Shown: piece by piece, positions 10,822-20,347 of the stretch
Layout of the letters: the number at the start of each line of letters is the position of its first letter
Position numbering within the stretch: the first letter of the stretch is position 1
From: Metellina segmentata
Lineage: Eukaryota > Arthropoda > Arachnida > Araneae > Tetragnathidae
Length of the DNA: 64,000 bases
NCBI GenBank assembly: GCA_947359465.1
Contig: OX375877.1
Span: 50,118,744-50,182,743 of the forward strand
Direction: 5' to 3'
Made by a program: the position numbers and the translations under genes
The notes under the pieces: generated by a model
The model's database searches: none
Seen by the model: the letters and a program-made list of their open reading frames with translations, nothing else
Told to the model about the DNA's origin: nothing

Positions 10822-11162
10822 CCTAGTTTGAATAGACTTAAAACTAATTATTATTTAACTTTGGAGAATATATATAGCAATATTTCAGTAAAAGTAAACA
10901 ATTGATTAAATTAAATGCGTACAAAGTAATAGAATGAATAACCAGCTATGAGGATTTTTTGAAATTTTAAATCAGTCAGATGACGGGGTCAAAACCTGAT
11001 CTAGTGTAGAACTCTCCAAACTTCTATTCCCGTAGTTCAAAATTACTTGGAATTGTAATCTGGTGTTTCACTTCCGATCTTATCCAAAGCCCTAGCCTAT
11101 AAACCGCTGTCTTGCTCCAGTACCAAAATTAGTTAAAATATCTACCTACATCCGTCCAATCC

Positions 11163-11359
11163 TCGAAAGTCCTCACGTTGGGTTGGCGTGGAAGTTTGGA
11201 GAGTGGGGTGCCAGCTCAGGTGTTGCTTCGTCATCTGACCGTGGTTCAAAACTACGAGGTGTTGTCCTCGGATATTTCCCTTAAGGGACTGATCCCGGAC
11301 CGTCGTCAATAGCCCGTTGTGTTGCTCTAGTACGACGTTAACTAAAAATTACCATTACC
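11163..11359 (+). repeat. SINE-A, 5'-truncated, with target-site duplication
   Basis: Starts at TCGAAAGTCCTCACG and ends in a TTACC tail. Flanked by CCGTCCAATCC at 11152-11162 and 11358-11368. Confidence 0.9.
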
Positions 11360-11426
11360 GTCCAATCCGGCTCTGCGAATAAAGGAACTGGATACGGAAT
11401 CACATAAACAGCGTACTACATTGAAG

Positions 11427-11575
11427 GTGCCAGCTCAGGTGTTGTCTCGTCATGTGACCGTGGTTAAAAATTACGAAGTGTTGTCCTCGGATTTTCCCTT
11501 GAGGGTTTGATCACGGGCCGTCGTCAATAGCCCGTTGTGTTGCTCTAATATGACGTTAATTAATATACCTTACCT
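11427..11575 (+). repeat. SINE-A 3' fragment
   Basis: GGTGCCAGCTCAGGTGTTG to ATGACGTTAATTAA. It lies in the far-upstream region of B, right after CTACATTGA, which in C and D continues CGTTAAGC or CGCTAAGC. Confidence 0.8.
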
Positions 11576-11689
11576 TGCCTCGTAGATAGTATCATTGAAG
11601 TACTGTATAGCCAGGGTTGCTGATTAAATACGAAACAAGTTTGTAGACTTGAACGCCTTGTTGAGTCGGTTCAAAACTCAGCATTCGAA

Positions 11690-11697
11690 TATAAATA
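11690..11697 (+). promoter_or_regulatory. TATA box of B
   Basis: TATAAATA inside CGAATATAAATATTCGGTCA, 53 nt before the ATG. Gene D has the same box at the same distance. Upstream, TTGAGTCGGTTCAAAACTCAG is also nearly the same in both. Confidence 0.65.
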
Positions 11698-11742
11698 TTC
11701 GGTCATTGTAAAGCTGGTATTCCCCTTGATCTGAATTATGGT

Positions 11743-12215
11743 ATGGAAGTATACAATTGTACGTTTATGTTTACATTCGAATTGGTGGATGCAGTCATGA
11801 ATCATTTCAAACCCAGCTATCGTCTACCTCGTCCTAGATTTGCACCTCAAGCTGTGAAACTTTTTACACCTGATCGCAAATCCTTAATTTGGAGCTGGTG
11901 TCACCGAGTCAGTGAAACTGGCAAACTTGTGTTGCAAATGTTAAATCGCTTAACAATACCGAAATAATAATACCGAAATAATAATTAATACCGAAAATAA
12001 GTTCAACGTGGTAGTTGGTTTCATAGTTAGCATGTACAGCGATTATAAATACAATGAAAGAAATTTCCTTGAAGTTTGCACTCTGATATCCATCTGGAGT
12101 GTTGTTAGAAAATAGAGACGAATATTCGTATGCACCGCATGCTGTGATACGGGCGATTTTTCAGTTGACGACTATAATCCTGAATAATGGAACCATTAAC
12201 CAATCAAATTGGTGA
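11743..12215 (+). pseudogene. Family copy B, frameshifted
   Basis: The first 66 codons align without gaps to D: MEVYNCTFMFTFELVDAVM, then FTPDRKSLIWSWCHRVSETG. At about 11950 the motif ATACCGAAATAATA is present in three imperfect copies. D has a single AATAACGAAAAAAA there, so local tandem duplication added about 25 bp, a stop and a frameshift. A further 2-bp loss lies near 12107. Homology resumes with ERNFLEVCTLISIWS near 12055 and ends NQSNW with a TGA at 12213. All of this is 3 to 5 substitutions per short block away from D, so the loss is recent. A Tc1/mariner derivative sits 35 bp after the stop. Confidence 0.82.
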
Positions 12216-12249
12216 TCAGAGTGTGAATGTATCGGTACGTCCTCTGATA

Positions 12250-13104
12250 TACAGGGTGGTCCCGAATTCATGGTACAAACTTTAATGGTAGGTACAGGAC
12301 ATTGTAACAATGATTTATTGCATAGGAATGTATAGTCGCAAGTGACGCGGTGAGGCGAAAACAGGGGAAATAACGGCCGAAAGGAAAAACAAAGATTTTA
12401 TTGAAAGCGTTGTTGACAAGTGTCATGTTTACAGTAATTGTTCAAAATTGCGTCCACCAGTATCGATACATGCTTGACAGCGTCGGTGGAGCGATTGGCG
12501 TACACGTTCAAAGATGCCTGGTATTTCACGCACACCTGCAGCAGCTACAGATAAGCGAGCGACGAGATCCTCATCTGAGTCAACTGGAGTCTCATAAACA
12601 AGATGCTTTAGATGTCCCCATAAAAAGTAATCGAGGCTCGATAAATCGGGAGATCGGGGTGGCCAAGGGACTGGTCCACCACGCCCAATCCATCGAGTAC
12701 CAAACGTGGCATTCAGGTAATTCCGTACATCAATGCTGAAGTGTGCTGGCGCCCCATCGTGCTGAAACCACATGCGGTTACGAATGGCGATCGGAACATC
12801 ATGCAGCAGTTGTGGTAACACTTCTTTCAGAAAAATAAGATAGCTTCCGCCAGTGAGCCGCGTGGGTAGTAAGTATGGGCCAATCAAAAAGTCGTTCACA
12901 ATACCAGCCCACACATTAATACTGAAACGATTAATACGAATACTGATTAATACAACCGATCACTCCATTTCTCTTTCCTTTTATTTCCCCTGTTTACGCC
13001 TCACCGCGTCACTTGCGACTATACATTCCTATACAATAAATCATTGTTACAATGTCCTGTACCTACCATTAAAGTTTGTACCATGAATTCGGGACCACCC
13101 TGTA
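12250..13104 (-). mobile_element. Tc1/mariner-superfamily deletion derivative, copy 1 (855 bp)
   Basis: Terminal inverted repeats of well over 100 bp start ACAGGGTGGTCCCGAATTC and are flanked by TA. The inside keeps only the C-terminal part of a transposase (12429-12914, -). It interrupts the 3' UTR of B: the flanks on both sides match the D 3' UTR. A near-identical copy in the other orientation is at 27795-28648. Confidence 0.9.
12429..12914 (-). CDS. Truncated DDE transposase (C-terminal 161 residues)
   Basis: A Tc1/mariner-type DDE nuclease domain. It starts MWAGIVNDFLIGPYLLPTRL, has WFQHDGAPAHFS (second catalytic Asp, residues about 51-62) and PWPPRSPDLSSLDYFLWGHL (third acidic residue region, about 83-102), and ends FEQLL. 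The DNA-binding domain and the first catalytic Asp are gone: upstream, repeated ATTAATACGAATACTG replaces them. It cannot cut on its own. The open frame is undamaged and reads the same as the copy at 27984-28469, which points to recent spread of this derivative by a full-length source elsewhere. Confidence 0.85.
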   Translation of the reverse strand: MWAGIVNDFLIGPYLLPTRLTGGSYLIFLKEVLPQLLHDVPIAIRNRMWFQHDGAPAHFSIDVRNYLNATFGTRWIGRGGPVPWPPRSPDLSSLDYFLWGHLKHLVYETPVDSDEDLVARLSVAAAGVREIPGIFERVRQSLHRRCQACIDTGGRNFEQLL

Positions 13105-13600
13105 TTATGTCGAGGTTTACTGTGCATTGTTTTTAATTACGTGGAAATTAGATCAAGTCTGAATACTTTGAAATTAATATTTATTTCTTCGACTCCTCAA
13201 ATTTAAATAGTTAATTTCAGGAATTTGAATACGGATCTTTCGACGTGTTATCAATGCCTCATGATAAAAAGTTCTAAGCGTTTTACATCTAATGTTCGTA
13301 TTACATACGAGGAAATGTTTGTTTTAAAGGATAACTATGAGTGATTTTAAGTGCGATGGATTATTTTTAAAATGTGACTTCCAGAACCAATTTGTAGTAA
13401 TTTTGAATTGTTTTGTCTATATAGTAAAATTTGTTTTAATTGTATATCGGTAGTACTTTGTTTTATTGTAAAGTATTTCAAATATTTAGAGCTGAGCCTT
13501 GACATCTTTATGTCATTTGGCCGCCTGGATAGTCTTACACTCGCAAATTCTTGTTTCTGGAGACTAGCCCTTTCAAATGGAAATGACTGCTAAATAAATG
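13105..13600 (+). other. 3' UTR-like block of B
   Basis: No gene. Matches the D downstream region (20810-21290) in order: GAAATTNATNTTTATTTCTTCGACT, TTAATTTCAGGAATTTGA, GGATCTTTCGA, AGTGCGATGGATTATTTTT. So the genes carried about 500 bp of shared 3' flank when duplicated. Confidence 0.65.
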
Positions 13601-13678
13601 AAAATCAATGTATCTCGATTCATACTCAAGAATGTGGTGATAGTAAGATGATAGTGTAATTTTTAATATTCACTATAA

Positions 13679-14395
13679 TTAAGGTGTACATACACACTAG
13701 AAGTTTTTGTTTTTAAGTTTATCTTTAAAAATCCAGTTTTTTCACAGTAGGTCATTGGTTTATGTTTAAAACTATTGTAGTGAGAAAAAAATAATATTTA
13801 ATTAATTAGCAAATTAAGATATGAGCTAATTAGCATGTTTTTTGAACAGTAATATCTCAAATTCGAATTTTTGTCTAGAAAGACAATTCTAGTTGTAAAT
13901 TATTTCCAATATTATTCTTCATGTTTGGACCTTCAATCAGGTTACTAGCGAGAAAAGTTTTTCTGTTACAACTTTTTCCGCCAAAGATGCATAAAAAAAA
14001 ATCAAGATTTTTTTTTCTGGAAATTTAGAATTTAAAAATTTTTTAAAAATTTATTTCTTAACTAATAACACTATGTCTCAAAACATCCGTTGTATTACAT
14101 AGATTATAATGATAAAAATAATTATAATGGATTAATTTATTGTTGAGTTATCACTTTGAACAAAACATCATATTGTAAAAACTTGTTTCTTCAGAAACCG
14201 AGTTTAAAGTTTTGGAAAGATGTCTGTTTAGGTTAAAGTACCTAATAAAATCCCTTGTAACTAGAAAACGATTTCAAATAGTTTCAAGTTCTTGGCATCG
14301 TTTGAAAGCTAAAAAAAATTAAGATTATTTTGAAGCAATAAAAAACATAGACTTTGTTTGCTTTTCACGATTTCTTGTGTATACATACACCTTAA
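13679..14395. mobile_element. TTAA-flanked non-autonomous element (piggyBac-like), 717 bp
   Basis: TTAAGGTGTACATACACA at the left and, on the minus strand, TTAAGGTGTATGTATACACA at the right. TTAA stands at both ends, as piggyBac targets require. No open frame; inside is AT-rich. The 3' flank of D has no such insert at the equivalent place. Confidence 0.6.
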
Positions 14396-14670
14396 TTTCA
14401 CAGTCTTGACGAGCAATAATTTATTCGTTTAAGTATCCAGCAGATGAGGGAACTAAACACTAAGTTAGAGGCTTGACAACTGACCTGCTTTTCATATTCG
14501 AATAATCCTTCAAGTTTTAAGGGGGTCCGACCTCTAAAACTTCGAAAAACATCCTTTTTGAGATTTTTACTGTTTATGAAAATATTAATTGTCTTTTAAA
14601 CGGTACCTTATTTGTAGAAATCCGTTAATTGGAAGTATTTTTAAATATTTTAAAAGTAGATGCACTTACG
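14396..14670 (+). other. Distal 3' flank of B
   Basis: GTATCCAGCAGATGAGGGAACTAAACA and GGCTTGACAACTGACCTG match 21327-21376 after D. No gene. Confidence 0.5.
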
Positions 14671-14683
14671 AGGTGTTGTCCTA

Positions 14684-15000
14684 GGTAATGGTAATTTTAG
14701 TTAACGTCGTACTAGAGCAACACAACGGGCTATTGACGACGGTCCGGGATCAGTCCCTGAAGGGAAAGATCCGAGGCCAACACCTCGTAATTTTGATCAC
14801 GAAGCAACACCTGAGCTGGCACCCCACTCTCCAAACTTCCACGCCAACCCAACGTGAGGACTTTCGGCCACGACAGATTTAAGGTGCACCAGCCGCCTCT
14901 ACACCATATGCTTACAAACATCCATGCCCGGACCCGGATTCGAACCAGGAACCTTCCAATCTAGAGGCTAACACCTTAACCACTATACCAGTTGGTCAGC
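14684..15000 (-). repeat. SINE-A inserted in a SINE-A (first of two)
   Basis: Minus-strand copy lacking about 18 bp of body. It sits between GTGTTGTCCTAGG and GTGTTATCCTAGG, inside an older plus-strand SINE whose rest resumes at 15355. Confidence 0.88.
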
Positions 15001-15012
15001 GTGTTATCCTAG

Positions 15013-15346
15013 GTAATGGTAATGGTAATTTTAGTTAACGTCTTACTAGAGCAACACAACGGGCTATTGACGACGGTCCGGGATCAGTCCCTTAAGTGAA
15101 AGATCCGAGGACAACACCTCGTAATTTTGAACCACGGTCAGATGACGAAGCAACACCTGAGCTGGCACCCCACTCTCCAAACTTCCACGCCAACCCAACG
15201 TGAGGACTTTCGGCCACGACAGATTTAAGGTGCACCAGCCGCTACTACACCATACGCTTACAAACATCCATGCCCGGACCCGGATTCGAACCAGGAACCT
15301 TCCGATCTAGAGGCTAATACCTTAACCACTATACCGGTTGGTCGGC
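15013..15346 (-). repeat. SINE-A inserted in a SINE-A (second of two)
   Basis: Full-length minus-strand copy flanked by GTGTTATCCTAGG at 15001-15013 and 15347-15359, the same 13-bp target as the first copy. Confidence 0.9.
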
Positions 15347-15354
15347 GTGTTATC

Positions 15355-15447
15355 CTAGGATCTTTCCCTTAAGGGACTGATTACGGACCGTCGTCAATAG
15401 GCCGCTGTGTTGCTCTAGTACGACGTTAACTAAAATTACCAATTACC
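15355..15447 (+). repeat. SINE-A 3' part (host of the two insertions)
   Basis: Resumes AGGATCTTTCCCTTAAGGGACTG and ends ACCAATTACC. Its 5' continuation is the short piece at 14666-14683. Confidence 0.85.
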
Positions 15448-15448
15448 T

Positions 15449-15530
15449 CTCCGTTTAGGGATTGATCCCAGACCGTCGTCAATAGTCCGTTGTGTTGCTC
15501 TAGTACGACGTTAGTTAAAAATTACCAAAA
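15449..15530 (+). repeat. SINE-A 3' fragment
   Basis: AGGGATTGATCCCAGACCG to ACGACGTTAGTTAAAAATTACC. Confidence 0.8.
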
Positions 15531-15683
15531 ATTACTAAATATCCAACTGTGTTTTCTTTGTCAATCAGATGATTATCAACATGTAACTTCTTATGCTGGT
15601 CCTGGCAATAAATTGATAGAATACAGAATATCACTAAATCTCATTTTAATTTCTACAGCCAATTTAACTCATTTTTTCTTTTC

Positions 15684-15884
15684 ACGTTGGGTTGGCTTGG
15701 AAGTTTGGAGAGTGGGGTGCCAGCTCAGGTGTTGCTTCGTCATCTGACCGTGGTTCAAAATTACGAGGTGTTGTCCTCGAATCTTTCCCTTAAGGGACTG
15801 ATTCCGGACCGTCGTCAATAGCCCGTTGTGTTGCTCTAGTACGACGTTAACTAAAATTACCATTACCATTACCATTACCATTAC
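15684..15884 (+). repeat. SINE-A, 5'-truncated
   Basis: Starts CACGTTGGGTTGG and ends with four TTACCA units. Confidence 0.9.
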
Positions 15885-15949
15885 TTTGTAAATTTTCTCT
15901 ATTAAATTATGCAAATCAGTTTTATGTTACACACACCTGATGACGTTGA

Positions 15950-16201
15950 GTTAAGCTGCTTTGGAGTAGGCACTCCGGAAGTGATTGTCCAGTCCAGTCC
16001 CACTAACTCTCATACCACATTGACGTTAAGCTGGTGACCTTCCGCGTTTTTATCGAACATTATTATTTAACCTCATATTTGTCGACTCAAATACAATACA
16101 AGTTTGTAGATTTGATATCCCTCTTGAGTCGGTGTAATACTTAGCATTCTAAGGTAACAATTGATACATTGTCAAGATTGTATGACCAGAATTGCTCTGT
16201 A
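15950..16201 (+). promoter_or_regulatory. Upstream region of gene C
   Basis: CATACCACATTGACGTTAAGC (16011 on), ATACAAGTTTGTAGATTTGA and TGAGTCGGT match the upstream regions of B and D in order. The TATAAATA box of B and D is replaced by TAAGGTAACAATTGATA, so C may start differently or weakly. Confidence 0.5.
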
Positions 16202-16651
16202 ATGGAAGTATACAACAAGGAGTTTATGTTTGCATTCGAGTTGGTGGACCTAGTCGTAGATCATTTCAAACCCACCTGGTGTCTAGATCGTCCTCGGTTT
16301 TCAAATCGACTTCTCAGATTACTTACACCTGATCGCAGGTCACTAGTACAGAGTTGGTGTCACAAAGTCAAGGAAAAAGGCAGACTCATGATGGAAATGT
16401 TAAATAATTTACATCCAATTGTCACAGAAAAGGATTTTAACTGGATAGTGGAAGTCGTAGTTGGAATGAGTAGGCATTCTGAGTATACGGAAGAAAATTT
16501 TCTAGAAGCATGCACTTTGTTGGCCATTTGGAGTGTTTCGATTAAAAATAAAGGTGAATTTCCTCACGCCCCATATTCTGCCATCGAGGCGATTTTCAAA
16601 CTGACGACTGAGATCTTGCAGAATGGAACTTTTCAACATTCTCGGTGGTGA
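16202..16651 (+). CDS. Family copy C, intact 149-residue protein, function unknown
   Basis: A single open frame of 149 codons. I take the ATG at 16202 (MEVYNKEFMFAFELVDLVVD) because B and D start at the same codon; an in-frame ATG at 16169 would add 11 residues with no counterpart. Residues 8-23 form a hydrophobic helix-like segment (ELVDLVV). Residues 40-58 carry LTPDRRSLVQSWCHKVKEK. Residues 79-111 run FNWIVEVVV to CTLLAIWS, and the last block (119-149) ends ILQNGTFQHSRW with Trp as the final residue. There is no signal peptide or clear membrane segment, so it should be cytosolic or nuclear. It aligns with D without a gap over all 149 residues. The gap-free alignment, open frames and synonymous-looking differences suggest real genes. 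I do not know the function; the layout recalls Bcl-2 proteins (see findings). Copies of its last 33 codons follow directly. Confidence 0.8.
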   Translation: MEVYNKEFMFAFELVDLVVDHFKPTWCLDRPRFSNRLLRLLTPDRRSLVQSWCHKVKEKGRLMMEMLNNLHPIVTEKDFNWIVEVVVGMSRHSEYTEENFLEACTLLAIWSVSIKNKGEFPHAPYSAIEAIFKLTTEILQNGTFQHSRW

Positions 16652-17047
16652 GTTGAATTTCCTTACGCACCATATTCTGCGATAGTGGCCATTTTTAAAC
16701 TGACGACTGACATCTTGCAGAATGGAACTATTCACCATTCTCGGTTGTGAGTTGAATTTCCTTACGCACCATATTCTGCGATAGTGGCGATTTTTAAACT
16801 GACGACTGACATCTTGTAGAATGGAACTATTCACCATTCTCGGTTGTGAGTTGAATTTCCTTACGCACCATATTCTGCGATAGTGGCCATTTTTAAACTG
16901 ACGACTGACATCTTTCAGAATGGAACTTTCCAACACTCTCGGTGGTGAGTTGAATTTCCTTACGCACCATATTTTGCGATAGTGGCGATACTTAAACTGA
17001 CGACTAACATCTTGTAGAATGGAACTATTCAACATTTCAATAGTGAA
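16553..17047 (+). repeat. Five-unit 99-bp tandem repeat of the end of gene C
   Basis: Unit 1 is the last 33 codons of C, including its TGA. Units start at about 16652, 16751, 16850 and 16949, each exactly 99 bp from the one before, so all keep the frame of C. Every unit reads EFPYAPYSAIVAIF or close, then LTTDILQNGT and a TGA (the last unit has lost it); Trp at the end is Leu (TTG) in two units. At each junction GTGAGTTG matches a splice donor and inside each unit TTGCAGAA or TTGTAGAA lies where an acceptor could be. The minus strand is open through most of the array (16502-17035), a by-product of the repeat. Confidence 0.92.
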
Positions 17048-18190
17048 ATGTCAATTTCAACACGCACTAAGTATTTGATTGTCGTGATTTTTGTCTTCTA
17101 AAATTGTGAATAATAGAACAGTCTCGGTGGTGAAACAGAAATGTTTCGGTACAAGAAATAATATACGTAATGAATCAATGTGAATGCGTTTTAATTTACA
17201 TTGAACGCACAACAAACAGGAAAACGTTCAAGACGCCTCTCTTCAACTTTTAAATTCAAAAATGTACTTTCAGAAATTGTTTTCAAATTTGGAGTTAGAA
17301 ACAAGGTCACTTTTTAAATGGTTCTAAACTTTTTAAACTTAATTTTAAAATGATTAACAACGAATGTTTTTAATTTTATGGAAAAAATATGTATGATTGT
17401 ATGTGCGATGGAGTATTTTCGTAATTTGACTTAAAGAATGAATTTCTTGCATTTCTGAAATATATTAATAAATTATGATTTTTCCTCCAATTTTGTACTG
17501 TACTTAGTTTTTGCTGTAAAATTACTTGAAATCCAAAACTGAAAAGAAATTTGTTGTATAAGCTTTAGTGTTATACGGTCGCAAGTCCTTGCTTTTACTG
17601 GCTGTTTTTTAAATAACTAATTTAAATTACTACTATTGTATATAAATTAATTTTCAGACTAGAATGTTTGAAAAATCATTCAATTTTTATACACTTTTTA
17701 TAATGTGTGTGTGTTATTTAATGTTAGATCAACATAAGAAATCAAGGTTCTAAGCAATAATTTACTTGTATGATAGGGGTATTTAGATGCTCAGAAATAA
17801 ATACAAGCTTCTAGACTTGAATATTGACCAGTTTGAAATTCTTACTATACCTTCTCATTTCAAATTTTAATCTCTGGTCAATGTATCTTTAATTAAAAAT
17901 TGAGTGATAAGTTTTTGAAATCTTTAAATTATACTTTTTACAACAATATTAAATAGATAATTTTGAGATCGCGGGCTTAAGCATTCTTTTTTGGTTATCT
18001 GAAAGAAATTGAAATTACATTCTTGATAGCTATATTTTATATAGATATTTATACATATTATAATTGTTTAAATGTAAGGTAGCAGTTTTGCTTAGAATAT
18101 ATAAGTACAACTTTCTTTTGCAGACTACTAAATGGTTAGCGAGTTTTGTTGGCTTCCTTGTGGGGCAGGTAAAGGAAATCCCAATTTTTG
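17048..18190 (+). other. 3' flank of C, AT-rich
   Basis: 17050-17650 is a diverged relative of the 3' blocks after A. It includes GAAAACGTTCAAGACGCCTCTCTTCAAC and TTCAGAAATTGTTTTCAAATTTGGA. The rest to 18190 has no recognisable feature. Confidence 0.45.
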
Positions 18191-18436
18191 ATGATTGTGG
18201 CAACCTCGTGATTATATGAATCTCGATAATTCTGACCAATTACATTTTAATGTGCCTAAACTACTCAAATTTGCTAGAATAAATGTGATATTTTATAACA
18301 TCCATATTAAAAAGTCTAGTTCCGTTAGACTTGGGTCACGTTCACGTGGGGCGTTTAAACGCGCGTGTGGCGAGGATTTCAGGGTCCCGTCGTTAAATTA
18401 TAATTATTTATTCCTCTAATTCAAGTATTTTGAACT

Positions 18437-18590
18437 TGACGTGAGGACTTTCGGCCACGACCAGTGCAAGGTGCACCATCCTCCTCTAACACCATATGCT
18501 TACAAACATCCATGCCCGGACCCTGATTCGAACCAGGAACCTTCCGATCTAGAGGCTAACACCTTAATCACTACACCAGTTTGTCGGCAA
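18437..18590 (-). repeat. SINE-A head half
   Basis: Minus strand, from the head at TGCCGACAAACTGGTGTAGTG to the middle of the body (GACTTTCGGCC). Confidence 0.85.
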
Positions 18591-18596
18591 CGTCAG

Positions 18597-18785
18597 ACTG
18601 GAGTAACTATGGGATATTGAACATAATGTGGGATCAATCTCGAAGAGAAATATCCGAAGACACCACAAATTTTATAACATTATCATATGACGAGGTCTAA
18701 ATTAGAGCTTGTTTCCACTCTCCAAAATTACATTCCTGTATTTCAAAATTACTTGGTCTTGTTATCTGGTCTTTCCTTCGGGTAT
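18597..18785 (-). repeat. 190-bp duplicated repeat, copy 1
   Basis: GATATTGAACATAATGTGGG, ATCAATCTCGAAGAG, CACTCTCCAAAATTACATTC, TCCTTCGGGTATG. The same order lies at 19720-19905; a more distant one at 10965-11110. It shares short SINE-like motifs and may be an old SINE relative. Confidence 0.7.
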
Positions 18786-18786
18786 G

Positions 18787-19043
18787 GCCGACCAACCGGT
18801 ATAGTGGTTAAGGTGTTAGCCTCTAGATCGGAAAGTTTCTAGTTTGAATCAGAGTCCTCACGTTGGGTTGGTGTGGTAGTTTGGAGAGTGGGGTGCCAGC
18901 TCAGATGTTGCTTCGTCATCTGACCGTGGTTCAAAATTACGAGGTGTTGTCCTCGAATCTTTCTCTTAAGGGACTGATTCCGGACCGTCGTCAATAGCCC
19001 GTTGTGTTGCTCTAGTACGACGTTAACTAAAATTACCATTACC
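18787..19043 (+). repeat. SINE-A with internal deletion
   Basis: The head (18787-18850) joins directly to TCCTCACGTTGGG. About 75 bp between the B box and the body is missing. Confidence 0.88.
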
Positions 19044-19045
19044 TA

Positions 19046-19371
19046 GCAGACCAACCGGTATAGTGGTTAAGGTGTTAACCTCTAGAACGGAAGGTTCCTG
19101 GTTCGAATCCGGGTCCGGGAATGGATGTTTCTAAGCGTATGGTGTAGAGGCGGCTGGTGAAGCTTAAATCTGTCGTGGCCGAAAGTCCTCACGTTGGGTT
19201 GGCGTGGAAGTTTGGAGAGTGGGTATGCCAGCTCAGGTGTTGCCTCGTCATCTGACCGTGGTTCAAAATTACGAGGTGTTGTCCTAGGATCTTTCCCTTA
19301 AGGGACTGATCCCGGACCGTCGTCAGTAACCCGTTGTGTTGCTCTAGTACGACGTTAACTAAAATTACCAT
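19046..19371 (+). repeat. SINE-A, full length
   Basis: Follows the previous copy head-to-tail. The B box reads GGTTCGAATCC and the tail ATTACCATCATCA. Confidence 0.9.
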
Positions 19372-19399
19372 CATCATAAAATAAATAATTTAATATTAC

Positions 19400-19693
19400 A
19401 CGTCGAACTAAAACACACAACGGTCTATTGACGACGGTCCGGGATTAATACTTTAAGGGAAAAATCAGAGGCCGACACGTAATTTTTAACCATGGTCAGA
19501 TGACGCTTCCTGGTCACCCTACTATCCAAACTTCCCAACCATCCCAACGACTTTCGTCCACGACAATTTTAAGGTGCTCCAGCCGCTTCTACACCATACG
19601 CTTACAAATAGCCATGCACTGACCCGGATTCGATCCAGGAACCTTCCGATCTAGAAGCTAACTCACATTAACAATCACACCGGTTGGTCGCTT
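19400..19693 (-). repeat. SINE-A, old diverged copy
   Basis: Minus strand, all segments recognisable from TCGAACTAAAACACAC to CCGGTTGGTCG, with many changes and small gaps. Confidence 0.75.
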
Positions 19694-19719
19694 TAATTAT
19701 CTAAATAGCAATATAACGT

Positions 19720-19905
19720 CTTACTGGAGTGAGTATGGGATATTGAACATAGAGTGGGATCAATCTCGAAAAGTAATATCCGAGGACACCACAAATTTTA
19801 AAACATCATCAGATGACGAGGTCTAAATTAGAACTTGTTTCCACTCTCCAAATTTACATTCCTGTATTTCAAAATTACTTGGTCTTTCCTTCGGGTATGA
19901 TAGTC
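19720..19905 (-). repeat. 190-bp duplicated repeat, copy 2
   Basis: Close match to 18597-18785. The pair brackets three SINE copies, so the repeats may mark the edges of a local duplication. Confidence 0.7.
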
Positions 19906-20072
19906 CCCTGTGTTTCTCCCCAGTTGGATATTAATTAAAAATAACAATAAATTTCAGGTCTGATCCCGGAATGTCGCATGTAGACCGTTGTGTTGCTGTA
20001 GAGCAACGCTAATCAAAATACTTACTCTGGCAATATGCTGAAAAAATAAGAGATTGCATAAGCAGCATACCA

Positions 20073-20146
20073 GGGATTGATCCCGGACCGTCGTCAATAG
20101 CCCGTTGTGTTGGTCTAGTACGACGTTAACTAAAATTACCATTACC
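20073..20146 (+). repeat. Very short SINE-A 3' end with target-site duplication
   Basis: 74 bp, GGGATTGATCCCGGACCG to the TTACC tail, flanked by AAGCAGCATACCA at 20060-20072 and 20147-20159. A short reverse-transcription product close upstream of gene D. Confidence 0.88.
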
Positions 20147-20159
20147 AAGCAGCATACCA

Positions 20160-20347
20160 CATTGACGCTAAGCAATTGATTTCTGTAGATGGCATCATTG
20201 TACTACTGGATACCCAAGCTTTTGCCGATCCTATACAATACAAGTTTATAGACTTTAACCACGTGTCGAGTCGGTTCAAAACTCAGTATACGAATATAAA
20301 TATTCGGTCATTGTAAAACTGGTTCTCCCCTTGATCTGAACTGTGGT
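20160..20347 (+). promoter_or_regulatory. Promoter region of gene D with TATA box
   Basis: TATAAATA at 20295-20302, 53 nt before the ATG, as in B. It is preceded by GAGTCGGTTCAAAACTCAG and followed by TTCGGTCATTGTAAAACTGG, both nearly the same in B. The short leader implied (about 20 nt) fits a TATA-driven start. Confidence 0.65.

Noticed and set aside
12401..12739. 112-codon plus-strand frame in the transposon (and its partner 28159-28497, minus)
   Set aside because: Antisense to the DDE transposase domain, which has diagnostic motifs in the other direction.
16202..16651. Globin relationship for the gene family, suggested by LTPDRRSLVQSWCHKV
   Set aside because: The resemblance is limited to one helix; the proximal and distal His and the Phe of globins are not at the right places.
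16502..17035. 177-codon minus-strand open frame with five repeated units
   Set aside because: It is the antisense of the 99-bp repeat of gene C. The repeat length is a multiple of three, so any open antisense unit stays open; units match the sense protein better.
18300..18380. GC-rich GGGGCGTTTAAACGCGCGTG string as a regulatory site
   Set aside because: A single short string with no conserved partner near other family members.
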